Source: Alphaproteobacteria bacterium (lineage in GTDB: Bacteria > Pseudomonadota > Alphaproteobacteria > Ferrovibrionales > Ferrovibrionaceae). From it: 64,000 nucleotides of DNA. The stretch is taken from contig JAFKFH010000005.1 of the NCBI GenBank assembly GCA_017307375.1, positions 248,001 through 312,000 of the forward strand, in the 5' to 3' direction. The first letter of the stretch is position 1, and every line of letters begins with the position of its first letter. Below the pieces are notes generated by a model, which made no database searches, was not told the DNA's origin, and saw only the letters and a list, made by a program, of their open reading frames with translations. Positions 16,457-24,687 of the stretch are shown here, in pieces. The translations under genes were made by a program, and so were the position numbers.

Positions 16457-17926
16457 TCATTCTGCCAGGGGATGGGGATCCATCGGCCACATCGGCCGCT
16501 GGATCCGGCGATAGTCGAAGGTCTTGAGGTCGGTAGCGATCGCGCCGGGGCCGCCGATGTAGAGCACTTCCCGCGCGATCGGGGCGAAGGCGGCATGGAA
16601 ATGCTGGCTCGACTTGACGATGACCAGCCGCTTCTTTTCGGGATCGATACCCAGGCCGGTGAACAATTCACGGCCCGATGCCTGGTTGCGATGGCTGACC
16701 ACGACGATGTCGAGGCCGTCGGCCCCGCCCAGGATGCGCAGGGCCGCGGCATCGCCCAGCGCCATCCGCCCGGCCCCGAAGCTCTGCGAATGGTCGCGGG
16801 CCAGCGCCAGCACCTCGACCTTCAGGTCGAGCGGCCGGCCCGACATTGGCCCGACCTTGCCGCCGATGCGCAGGTCGAGACGGGCGCCGACGCCGGCGGC
16901 GAAGGAGAGTTCGACGGCCACCTTGTCCCAGAACGGGCCGTAGGCCACGTCGCCGATGCCGCGATCGATCAGCCGTTCCAGCACGAAGGTGGCATCCGAT
17001 GGCGCGCCGCCGCCGGGATTGTCGGCGGAATCGGCGATGACGGCCGTGCCTTCGTTGTGCGACAGGCCCTTGTCGAGGGCTTCATCGATCGTCAGGTAGT
17101 CGGGGCCGGTCTGGCCACGCAGCGCGATCAGTTCGCGGCCGAGCCTTTCCGCCAGCGCCGCCGCTGCGGCCTGGTCGTCGTCGGTCGTCACCAGGATCTT
17201 GGTGCCCATGTCGGGCACGTCGCCCCAGGGGAAGGAATGCGCGACCGAAACGGTCAGCACGCCGTCGCGGCCCTCGAGCGCCTTGATGCGATCGACATAG
17301 GATCGCATCGGTTCGCGCGGCGTATGATAGATGCCGATCATCCGGCAGTCGAAGCACGCGGTGACCGGCTTGACCTCGGCGCGCGCCGCGCGATGGCAGA
17401 GCTCGACCAGTTCCTCGGCCCGCTCCATGAAGTCGATATGCGGATATTCCTTGAAGCAGACGATGAAATCGGCGGCTTCGAGCATCGTCGTCGAGACATG
17501 GCAATGCGGATCGAGCTCGGTGCCGATCACCGTCTTCGCGCCGACAATCTCGCGAAGACGGGCCAGCAGGTCGCCTTCGCAATCGTCATAGCCGTCGGCG
17601 ACCATCGCGCCATGGGCGCCGAGCAGCACGATGTCGAGCGGCAGTGCCGCCCGCACCTCGGCCAGGATCTTGTCGCGCAGCGTCTCGTAAGCGGCCCTGG
17701 TCGTCGGTCCCGCCGGCTCGGCGAAGGTCGACAGCCCCTCGATCAGCGTCCAGCCCTCGGCCTTCGCGCGGCGGCGGGCCACCATCAGCGGCCCGGTGAA
17801 CAGGAACAGCTGGTCGGGATGGGCCCCGCCCTCGAAGAAGAAACCGTTGCGGAACGAGGCTTCGCCGGTCGGGATCGGCGAGAACGTGTTGGTCTCGGTG
17901 CCGAGACAGGCAGCAAAAACTCTCAT
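16457..17926 (-). CDS. M81-family metallopeptidase, MlrC-like
   Basis: This 489-residue protein matches the microcystin-LR degradation protein MlrC family: MRVFAACLGTETNTFSPIPT at the N-terminus, LLGAHGAMVADGYDDCEGDL, GTELDPHCHVSTTML (probable zinc ligands), FKEYPHIDFMERAEEL, VIADSADNPGGGAPSDAT and KSSQHFHAAFAPIAREVLYI near the end. These proteins hydrolyse small peptides or related amides. In most genomes the substrate is not microcystin. The ATG at 17926 overlaps the dctQ stop as ATGA, tying it to the TRAP transporter and suggesting that the imported ligand is its substrate. Confidence 0.9.
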   Translation of the reverse strand: MRVFAACLGTETNTFSPIPTGEASFRNGFFFEGGAHPDQLFLFTGPLMVARRRAKAEGWTLIEGLSTFAEPAGPTTRAAYETLRDKILAEVRAALPLDIVLLGAHGAMVADGYDDCEGDLLARLREIVGAKTVIGTELDPHCHVSTTMLEAADFIVCFKEYPHIDFMERAEELVELCHRAARAEVKPVTACFDCRMIGIYHTPREPMRSYVDRIKALEGRDGVLTVSVAHSFPWGDVPDMGTKILVTTDDDQAAAAALAERLGRELIALRGQTGPDYLTIDEALDKGLSHNEGTAVIADSADNPGGGAPSDATFVLERLIDRGIGDVAYGPFWDKVAVELSFAAGVGARLDLRIGGKVGPMSGRPLDLKVEVLALARDHSQSFGAGRMALGDAAALRILGGADGLDIVVVSHRNQASGRELFTGLGIDPEKKRLVIVKSSQHFHAAFAPIAREVLYIGGPGAIATDLKTFDYRRIQRPMWPMDPHPLAE

Positions 17927-18447
17927 AGCTCCGGCCTGACGGGTTCGGGGGCCGGCGGGCGGAACCCGGCGGCGGCAAGATGGATGAAGACGATGGTGAT
18001 CGCGACCGGCAGCGACGCGGTCACCCATACCAGCGGCACGCCCAGCGCCTCGGTATCGCGCAGGGCGGTACGCGCCAGGTAGCCGCGGGTAAAGGTCATG
18101 CCCGGCCCGAACAGGCAGTACCACCAGACCGGTCCCAGGAAGGTCAGGGTGGCGGCCGCCCGCAACAGCCCGCCCAGCAGGCGCATCACGCCGCTGTCGA
18201 ACATCTGCAGCCGCATCAGGATCGGATCGGCCCCGGCGCGGAAGGCGATGGCGATGCCGAGCAGGCCGCCCCAGACCATGGCGTAGCGCGCGCCCTCGTC
18301 GGTCCAGGACGGCGGATCGGCCAGCAGATAGCGGGCGACCACCTGGATGATGATCAGCACGATCATCAGGACGAAGAAGGCCGCGGCCGCGAACCGGCAA
18401 AGCCGGTCGAGACCGTCGGACAAGCCGACGAGGGCGCGCGCCAGCAC
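17923..18447 (-). CDS. dctQ: TRAP transporter small permease DctQ
   Basis: This 174-residue protein with four predicted helices fits the small TRAP membrane subunit: FFVLMIVLIIIQVVARYLLA, then WTDEGARYAMVWGGLLGIAI, the conserved family core. It starts three bases after the dctP stop and its stop overlaps the M81 start. It forms the membrane complex with DctM. The gene order M-P-Q is less common than P-Q-M. Confidence 0.88.
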   Translation of the reverse strand: MLARALVGLSDGLDRLCRFAAAAFFVLMIVLIIIQVVARYLLADPPSWTDEGARYAMVWGGLLGIAIAFRAGADPILMRLQMFDSGVMRLLGGLLRAAATLTFLGPVWWYCLFGPGMTFTRGYLARTALRDTEALGVPLVWVTASLPVAITIVFIHLAAAGFRPPAPEPVRPEL

Positions 18448-18450
18448 GGA

Positions 18451-19449
18451 TCAGCGCGTCTGGTTGGCCGCGGCGACGAACTTGTCGACGTCGGCCTGGC
18501 TGAGGATCGCGGTGTAGGATGTCTTCGACAGGTCCTGGAACTGCGTGCGGCCCTCGGGCGTCAGGCTGGTGATCTTGATCCCGGCCTTTTCGAGCTGCGC
18601 GATCGCCGCCTTGTCGCTTTCCACCACCCAGGCGCGGTTGGCCGACTGGGCCTTGGCGACCGCGGCGTCGAACTTCTGCTTCTGGTCCGGCTTCAGGCCC
18701 TTGTACCAGTCTTCCGACACCATCGCGACGCGCAGCGCCTGGGAAACATTGGCGTCGGTGTAGAACTTGAGCAGGTCGGTATGACCGAACAGGAACGGCA
18801 CGAACGGAGGGTTGAGATACCCGTCGGCGATGCCGGTCTGCAGGGCGTTGGCGACTTCCGGCATGGTGATCACGACGCCGTTGGTGCCCCAGGCCTTGAA
18901 CAGCTTGAGCTGGTTCTCGTCGAGCGCGCGGATGCGCAGGTCGGAGAGGTCGGCCGGCTTGGTCACCGGGTGCTTGGTGTTGAAGATGCCGGAACCGCCG
19001 CCGACCGAGACCAGCGCCACGATGCGCGCGCCCTTGGGCACGGTGCCGCTGTTGACCTGGTCGAGCAGCTTGCCCTGCACCGTCGCCTTGTCGAGATGAT
19101 CGAGCGAATCGAACAGATAGGGCAGCATGAAGCCGAAGGTGAACTTGTTCAGCTGGGCTGCCCGCGCCAGGTCGGCGAAGTTCACTTCGAGCAGGCCCTG
19201 CGTCACCTGATCGAGGCGCTCGGCCTCGCCGCCGATCGAGTTCACCGGCTGTTCGCGCACCTGGAAGCCGGCGGCCTTCAACTCGTCGATCAGGGTGGCG
19301 GCAAAGACGTAGGAACCGCACTTGACCTTGTCGGGCGGACAATCCAGCGCGACCTTGACTTCCTGCGCGGCGGCCTGGCCGGTCCAGAGGACGAAGGCGA
19401 CGCCCGCGGCAAGGGCCGCGCGCTTCAGATGACTGGAATGAGCGGTCAT
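18451..19449 (-). CDS. dctP: TRAP transporter substrate-binding protein DctP
   Basis: A 332-residue periplasmic binding protein with signal peptide (HLKRAALAAGVAFVLWTGQAAA then QEV). DctP landmarks are LLDQVNSGTVPKGARIVALV, LRIRALDENQLKLFKAWG with the ligand-binding arginine, the PEVANALQTGIADGYLNPPF segment, and KFYTDANVSQALRVAMVSED. The ATG at 19449 has GGGAGG about ten bases upstream. The ATG at 19458 abuts the ribosome site and is less likely. Substrate unknown, presumably a carboxylate or N-acyl compound. Confidence 0.9.
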   Translation of the reverse strand: MTAHSSHLKRAALAAGVAFVLWTGQAAAQEVKVALDCPPDKVKCGSYVFAATLIDELKAAGFQVREQPVNSIGGEAERLDQVTQGLLEVNFADLARAAQLNKFTFGFMLPYLFDSLDHLDKATVQGKLLDQVNSGTVPKGARIVALVSVGGGSGIFNTKHPVTKPADLSDLRIRALDENQLKLFKAWGTNGVVITMPEVANALQTGIADGYLNPPFVPFLFGHTDLLKFYTDANVSQALRVAMVSEDWYKGLKPDQKQKFDAAVAKAQSANRAWVVESDKAAIAQLEKAGIKITSLTPEGRTQFQDLSKTSYTAILSQADVDKFVAAANQTR

Positions 19450-19466
19450 GGTTTGCATACCTCCCG

Positions 19467-20750
19467 TTATTTGATGAAACCGAACAGACGCGGCAGGAAC
19501 AGACTGACTTCGGGCACCAGGGCGATGACGAAGAGCAGCGCCAGTTCGACGAAAACGAACGGCATGATTGCCCGGTTCAGCTCCCAGTAGCTCAGCTTGG
19601 TGACGGCCGAGACGATCAGGAGACTGCCGCCCATCGGCGGCGTGATCATGCCGATGGTCAGGTTCAGGCAAAGCGTGATGCCGAGGTGGACCGGATCGAT
19701 ACCGAGCAGGATCGCGGGCGGCGCAAGCAGCGGCACCAGCAGCGCCAGCGCCACCGGCGCCTCGAGGATCGTGCCAGCGATGATGAAGGCGATGTTCATC
19801 ACCAGCATGTATTCGGTCTTGCCCAGGCCCATGCCGGTGATGAAATTCGCCAGCACCTGGGGCAGATGCTCATGCCCGGCGAGCCAGTCGAACATCGAGA
19901 TGGCGCCGAGCAGCACGAAGATCGTGCCGGTCAGCACCGCGGTCGTCTGCAGCCCGTTCCACAGGCCCTGCCAGCTCATGCCACCGTAATGGAGCCCGAC
20001 CAGCAAGGCCGCGATGACGGCGAGCGCCGCCGCCTCGGTCGGGGTGACCACGCCGAAGACGATGCCGCCGAGGATGATGATGGGCAGCGACAGCGCGGGC
20101 AGCGCGCGGATCAGGGACGGGATGAACGGCGGCACGACCTCGTGCCGCCCGCCGGGATGATCGTGGCGATGGGCAAACCAGGCATTGGCACCGAACAGGA
20201 AGCCTGCGAGCAGCAGGCCCGGCAGGATGCCGCCGACGAACAGCGCGGCGACCGAGGTCTGCATGATCGCGCCATAGAAGATCATGACGATGGATGGGGG
20301 GATGATCGGGCCGATCATCGATGCCGCCGCCGTCAGGGCGGCGGCGTAGCGCATCGAGTAGCCCTTCTCGACCATTGCCGGCACGACGGTCGAGGACAGG
20401 GCGGCGGCATCAGCGACCGCCGAGCCCGAGATGCCGGACAGGAAGACCGCGGCGAGGATGTTGACGTGGCCAAGGCCGCCTTTCAGCCGCCCCAGCATCG
20501 AGTTCGCGAAATCGATCAGGGCGCGGGTGATGCCGCCCATGTTCATGATCTCGCCGGCCAGGATGAACAGCGGCATCGCCATCAGGGCGAAGACATCGAC
20601 CTGGGCGATGATCCGCTGAGGCAGGATCGCCAGGTAGCGCGCGTTGTCGGTCGCGATGAAGGTCAGGACCGAGGCCGCGCCGAGCGCATAGGCCACGGCC
20701 GCGCCGGCCAGAAGCAGCACCAGGCCGACAATTGCGGCAACCCAGGTCAT
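19467..20750 (-). CDS. dctM: TRAP transporter large permease DctM
   Basis: A 427-residue DctM-family protein with about twelve helices. Typical motifs are AILPQRIIAQVDVFALMAMP, FILAGEIMNMGGITRALIDF, GISGSAVADAAALSSTVVPA, AAASMIGPIIPPSIVMIFYG and GMITPPMGGSLLIVSAVTKL. It is the first gene of the TRAP-M81-hydrolase operon, 17 bases before dctP, and its promoter must lie in the 160-base region shared with the divergent XRE-cupin gene. Confidence 0.93.
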   Translation of the reverse strand: MTWVAAIVGLVLLLAGAAVAYALGAASVLTFIATDNARYLAILPQRIIAQVDVFALMAMPLFILAGEIMNMGGITRALIDFANSMLGRLKGGLGHVNILAAVFLSGISGSAVADAAALSSTVVPAMVEKGYSMRYAAALTAAASMIGPIIPPSIVMIFYGAIMQTSVAALFVGGILPGLLLAGFLFGANAWFAHRHDHPGGRHEVVPPFIPSLIRALPALSLPIIILGGIVFGVVTPTEAAALAVIAALLVGLHYGGMSWQGLWNGLQTTAVLTGTIFVLLGAISMFDWLAGHEHLPQVLANFITGMGLGKTEYMLVMNIAFIIAGTILEAPVALALLVPLLAPPAILLGIDPVHLGITLCLNLTIGMITPPMGGSLLIVSAVTKLSYWELNRAIMPFVFVELALLFVIALVPEVSLFLPRLFGFIK

Positions 20751-20848
20751 GCCGGCATTCCAGGCATCGTCATGTCGAAACCGCCCCCGTCCCCCGACTG
20801 GTCACGGTATAACTATCCGCGCATCGCCGCGTCATCGTCCAGACATTT

Positions 20849-20864
20849 TTTTCCGATCGGAAAA
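20849..20864. promoter_or_regulatory. 16-bp perfect palindrome in divergent TRAP/XRE promoter region
   Basis: TTTTCCGATCGGAAAA is identical to its reverse complement. It lies in the 159-base gap between dctM (start 20750) and the XRE-cupin regulator (start 20910), centred about 54 bases before the regulator start. It is a natural candidate for that regulator's operator, controlling both the transporter operon and itself. The palindrome is seen. Binding is inferred. Confidence 0.6.
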
Positions 20865-20909
20865 TCCGTCAACCTATCGCGGCAGACCGGTTCGTTGCAT
20901 GATAGGGCC

Positions 20910-21542
20910 ATGTCCGAACGCCGCCCCCCGCCCCGCCTGTCGCTGATGCCCGCCAAGCCGGGCGAGACGATCGACCGTGCGGCGCTCGGCCGCCACCTGC
21001 GTGCGATCAGGCGGGCCCGGGGCTGGACGCTGCAGGAAGTCTCGCTGCGCACGGGACTGGCGGTCTCGACGATCTCGAAGGCCGAGCGCGGCCTGATCGG
21101 GCTGGCCTACGACAAGTTCATTCTGCTGGCCCAGCGCCTGGAACTCGACGTCTCCGACCTGTTCCAGCCGGGCGGGCGCGGCTATGCCAACACGACCCTG
21201 TCGGTCACCCGCGCCGGCGGGGCACCGACCTACGAGACCGAGACCTATGTCTACCGGATGCTGGCATCCGACCTGCGGGCCAAGCGCATGGTGCCGATGT
21301 GGGGCCGGATCAAGGCCCACGACGTGCGCGCCTTCACCGATTTCATCAGCCATCCCGGCGAGGAATTCCTGTTCGTGCTGGAAGGCACGCTGACGGTACA
21401 TCTGGAAGACCGCGCCCCGATCAGGCTGGAGCGCTACGACAGCATGTATTTCGACAGCGCCATCGGCCACGTCTACGTCTCGGCCGGCACCGAGGATACG
21501 ACGATCCTGGTGGTCTGCGTCGACGATCCGCCGGGCGGCTGA
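20910..21542 (+). CDS. XRE-family regulator with C-terminal cupin sensor domain
   Basis: A 210-residue protein with a helix-turn-helix near residues 28-85 (LGRHLRAIRRARGWTLQEVS, GLAVSTISKAERG) and a cupin_2 domain (about 130-205: FISHPGEEFLFVLEGTLTVH, LERYDSMYFDSAIGHVY). HTH-cupin proteins sense small ligands or metabolites and repress or activate adjacent catabolic or transport genes. It is divergent from the TRAP operon, which is the likely target. A much longer frame upstream is antisense shadow of dctM. The ATG at 20910 gives the family-typical length. Confidence 0.92.
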   Translation: MSERRPPPRLSLMPAKPGETIDRAALGRHLRAIRRARGWTLQEVSLRTGLAVSTISKAERGLIGLAYDKFILLAQRLELDVSDLFQPGGRGYANTTLSVTRAGGAPTYETETYVYRMLASDLRAKRMVPMWGRIKAHDVRAFTDFISHPGEEFLFVLEGTLTVHLEDRAPIRLERYDSMYFDSAIGHVYVSAGTEDTTILVVCVDDPPGG

Positions 21543-21549
21543 CGGACCG

Positions 21550-22008
21550 TCAGCCTTCGACGCGCTTTTCCATGAAGATGCTGGTCGGGCTGTCGGGATA
21601 GCCACTGAACGGCCCCCGCTCGCGATAGCCGGCGCGGCGATAGAGGCTCAGCGCCTCGCGGCTTTCCGGCCCGGTCTCGAGGCGGATGCGGGTTACGCCG
21701 GCATCGCGCGCCGCGCCTTCGATTGCCTCGAGAATGCGCCAGCCGATCCCCTTGCCGCGGGCCGAGGCGTCGACGACCATCCGCTTGATCTCGGCCCGCC
21801 CGCCATCCTTGACGACCAGCGCGCCGCAGCCGACGACACGCCCGTCGTCGCGCGCGACGAAGAAGCGGACGCGGGGCTTGGCGAGATAGTCGACCCCCAC
21901 CAGGAACTGGCTTTCCCCGGGATAGCGGGCCGTCGAATAGGCGTCGGACTGGGCGAGCAGCGCCTTGACGTCGTCCTGATCCGGCGATTCCTTGGCGATC
22001 GTGACCAT
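21550..22008 (-). CDS. GNAT-family N-acetyltransferase
   Basis: A 152-residue single GNAT domain. Motif A reads IKRMVVDASARGKGIGWRIL with the acetyl-CoA pyrophosphate loop R-G-K-G-I-G, preceded by VGCGALVVKDGG and followed by TRIRLETGPESREALSLYRR and AGYRERGPF. Acceptor unknown: small amine, amino acid or protein. Stops converge closely (8 bases) with the XRE-cupin gene. It is divergent from the exonuclease-ligase pair. Confidence 0.9.
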   Translation of the reverse strand: MVTIAKESPDQDDVKALLAQSDAYSTARYPGESQFLVGVDYLAKPRVRFFVARDDGRVVGCGALVVKDGGRAEIKRMVVDASARGKGIGWRILEAIEGAARDAGVTRIRLETGPESREALSLYRRAGYRERGPFSGYPDSPTSIFMEKRVEG

Positions 22009-22104
22009 GGCGGGTCCCCCTGCGACGCGTACCGGCCCCCAGCATGCCCATTCCGCAGGTGCGAAGAAACTGGTTTTTCATGACCGGCGCACTACGTTGA
22101 CGGC

Positions 22105-23118
22105 ATGTCGCAGCCCGCCCCAGCCGACTGGATCAAAGTGACGCCCGTCGGCCTGCATGTCGTCCCCGCCGACCTGCATGTCGACCCGGTCCGCCCGGTG
22201 GCCCGGGCGGCCATCACCCATGGCCACGGCGATCATGCCCGGCCGGGCCATGACGCGGTGCTGGCGACGGCCGAGACGCTGGCCATCATGAAGGCGCGCT
22301 TCGCCGACGACAGCGGCCGGCAGCCGCAGGCGGCACGCTACGGCGAACCAATCCGGCTGGGCGAGGTCGAGGTGACCTTCATGCCGGCCGGCCATGTGCT
22401 CGGCTCGGCCCAGATCCTGTTCGAGTATCGCGGCAGCCGGGTCGTCGTCTCCGGCGACTACAAGCGGCGGCGCGACCCGACCTGCCCGCCGTTCGAGCCG
22501 GTGGCCTGCGACGTCTTCATCACCGAAGCGACCTTCGGCCTGCCGGTCTTCCGCCACCCCGACGATCGCGACGAGATCGCCAAGCTGCTGGCCGCCCGCG
22601 ATCGCGAGCCCGAGCGCGCCATCCTGGTCGGCGCCTACGCCCTGGGCAAATGCCAGCGCGTCATCGCACTGCTGCGCGAGGCGGGCCACGACGCGCCGAT
22701 CTACCTGCATGGCGCGCAGGAGGCGCTGTGCCGTCTTTATGAAAGTTTCGGCGTCGCGCTCGGCCCCCTGCGCTCGGCGACCGAGGCGACAAAGGCCGAG
22801 CTTGCCGGCGCCATCGTGCTCGCCCCGCCCGGCGCCACCGCCGATCGCTGGATGCGCCGCCTGCCCGATCCGGTTACCGCCGTCGCCTCGGGCTGGATGC
22901 GCATCCGCCAACGCGCCAAGCAGCGCGGCGTCGAACTGCCGCTGGTGATTTCCGACCATGCCGACTGGGACGAGTTGCTGCAGACCGTCGAGGACGTGAA
23001 TGCGCCCGAGGTCTGGGTCACCCATGGCCGCGAGGAAGCGCTGATCCACGCGGTCACGCTGACCGGCCGTCGCGCCCGGGCGCTGGCCCTGGTCGGGTTC
23101 GACGAGGAAGGGCAATGA
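22105..23118 (+). CDS. Ligase-associated DNA exonuclease (metallo-beta-lactamase fold)
   Basis: A 337-residue MBL-fold nuclease of the beta-CASP-like family linked to bacterial ATP-dependent ligases. The metal site is visible in THGHGDHARPGHDAVLA and MPAGHVLGSAQILFEY, with the phosphodiesterase-type aspartate in VVVSGDYKRRRDPT and the C-terminal histidines in LVISDHADWDELL and VWVTHGREE. It is expected to resect DNA ends for the adjacent ligase. The stop overlaps the ligase ATG (ATGA), indicating coupled synthesis. Confidence 0.92.
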   Translation: MSQPAPADWIKVTPVGLHVVPADLHVDPVRPVARAAITHGHGDHARPGHDAVLATAETLAIMKARFADDSGRQPQAARYGEPIRLGEVEVTFMPAGHVLGSAQILFEYRGSRVVVSGDYKRRRDPTCPPFEPVACDVFITEATFGLPVFRHPDDRDEIAKLLAARDREPERAILVGAYALGKCQRVIALLREAGHDAPIYLHGAQEALCRLYESFGVALGPLRSATEATKAELAGAIVLAPPGATADRWMRRLPDPVTAVASGWMRIRQRAKQRGVELPLVISDHADWDELLQTVEDVNAPEVWVTHGREEALIHAVTLTGRRARALALVGFDEEGQ

Positions 23119-24686
23119 AGGCTTTCGCCGAGTTGCTCGACGGCCTGGTCTACACCCCGGGCCGCGAGGCGAAGCTGCGCCGGCTGACCGCGTATTTCCG
23201 CGACACCCCCGACCCCGACCGCGGCTATGCGCTGGCGGCACTGACCGGCAACCTGTCGCTGAAGACGGCCAAGCCGGCGATGATCCGCCAGCTGGTGGCC
23301 GAGCGGGTCGACCCGATCCTGTTCGGCTGGTCCTACGACTATGTCGGCGATCTGGCCGAGACCTGCGCGCTGATCTGGCCGACCGTGGCCGAACCGGCCC
23401 AGACCCCGCGCCTGGCCAGAGTTATCGAAGACCTGCAGGCGGCCCATCGTGCCGAGGTGCCCGGGCTGATCGCCCGCTGGCTGGACAGCCTCGATGCCGG
23501 GCCGCGCTATGCGCTGCTGAAGCTCGTCACCGGTGGCCTGCGGGTCGGGGTCTCGGCAGGCTTGGCCAAGACCGCGCTGGCCCGGCTGGGGGCGGTGCCG
23601 CCCGAGGAGATCGAGGAAGTCTGGCATGCCCTGGCGCCCCCCTACGAGGCGCTGTTTGCCTATGCCGAGGGTCGGGGCCCGCGCCCGGACACGACCGAGA
23701 AGCTGACCTTCCGCGCCCCGATGCTGGCCCATCCGATCGACGAGGACGAGTTCGCAGCGCTGGATCCGGCGGATTTCCGCGCCGAATGGAAATGGGACGG
23801 CATCCGCGTTCAGTTGGTCTTGCGGGGCCACGAGGTGCGGATGTTCTCGCGCACCGGCGAGGATGTCGGGCCGGCCTTTCCCGATCTTCTGGAAACCCTG
23901 CACGGCGAGGCCACCCTCGATGGCGAACTGCTGGTCGGGGAAGCGCTCAGCCCCAGTGGTTTCGCCGACCTGCAGCAGCGGCTGAACCGCAAGACGGTGG
24001 ATCGCGCGCTGATGCAGCGCTACCCCGCCTTCATGCGCGTCTACGACATCCTGTTCGAAGGATCCGAGGACCTGCGCCCCCTGCCCTTCGACGCGCGGCG
24101 GGAACGGCTGGCCGCCTGGATTGGCCGCACCGCCCTGCCCCGGCTGGACCTGTCGCCGCTGATCGCCTTTTCCTCCTGGGACGACCTGGTCGACCATCGC
24201 CTGTCCTCCGGCGCCAGCGCCGCCGAGGGGTTGATGCTGAAACGGCGCGACAGCCCCTATGTCGCCGGGCGGCCCAAGGGCCTGTGGTACAAATGGAAAC
24301 GCGACCCGCACCTGGTCGACGCGGTGCTGATGTATGCCCAGCGCGGCCACGGCAAGCGGTCGTCGTTCTATTCCGACTTCACCTTCGGCGTCTGGGCCGA
24401 CGACGACGCGCTGGTGCCGGTCGGCAAGGCTTATTTCGGCTTTACCGATGCCGAGCTGGTCGAACTCGACAAATGGGTGCGCAACAATACCGTCAACCGC
24501 TTCGGGCCGGTGCGCGAGGTCCGCGCCGGTCTCGTGCTGGAGATCGCCTTTGAAGGCCTGGCCCGGTCGAACCGGCACAAATCGGGCGTGGCCATGCGCT
24601 TTCCCCGCATCAGCCGCATCCGCTGGGACAAGCCGCCGGCCGAGGCGGACCGGCTGGAAGCGCTGAGCCGGCTGCTGCCACCTTGA
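23115..24686 (+). CDS. Cisplatin-damage-response ATP-dependent DNA ligase
   Basis: A 523-residue ATP-dependent ligase. Motif I is AEWKWDGIRVQLVL, with the lysine that receives AMP. Later motifs are SRTGEDVGPAFPDLL, TLDGELLVG, AAEGLMLKRRDSPYV and LWYKWKRDPHLVDAVLMYAQ. An N-terminal helical DNA-binding domain (about 1-190) precedes the catalytic core, and an OB domain follows. Length and the upstream exonuclease match the accessory repair ligase implicated in DNA crosslink tolerance rather than the essential NAD-dependent LigA. The usual partners, a DEXH helicase and the PdeM-type phosphoesterase, are not next to it here. Confidence 0.92.
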   Translation: MKAFAELLDGLVYTPGREAKLRRLTAYFRDTPDPDRGYALAALTGNLSLKTAKPAMIRQLVAERVDPILFGWSYDYVGDLAETCALIWPTVAEPAQTPRLARVIEDLQAAHRAEVPGLIARWLDSLDAGPRYALLKLVTGGLRVGVSAGLAKTALARLGAVPPEEIEEVWHALAPPYEALFAYAEGRGPRPDTTEKLTFRAPMLAHPIDEDEFAALDPADFRAEWKWDGIRVQLVLRGHEVRMFSRTGEDVGPAFPDLLETLHGEATLDGELLVGEALSPSGFADLQQRLNRKTVDRALMQRYPAFMRVYDILFEGSEDLRPLPFDARRERLAAWIGRTALPRLDLSPLIAFSSWDDLVDHRLSSGASAAEGLMLKRRDSPYVAGRPKGLWYKWKRDPHLVDAVLMYAQRGHGKRSSFYSDFTFGVWADDDALVPVGKAYFGFTDAELVELDKWVRNNTVNRFGPVREVRAGLVLEIAFEGLARSNRHKSGVAMRFPRISRIRWDKPPAEADRLEALSRLLPP

Positions 24687-24687
24687 T

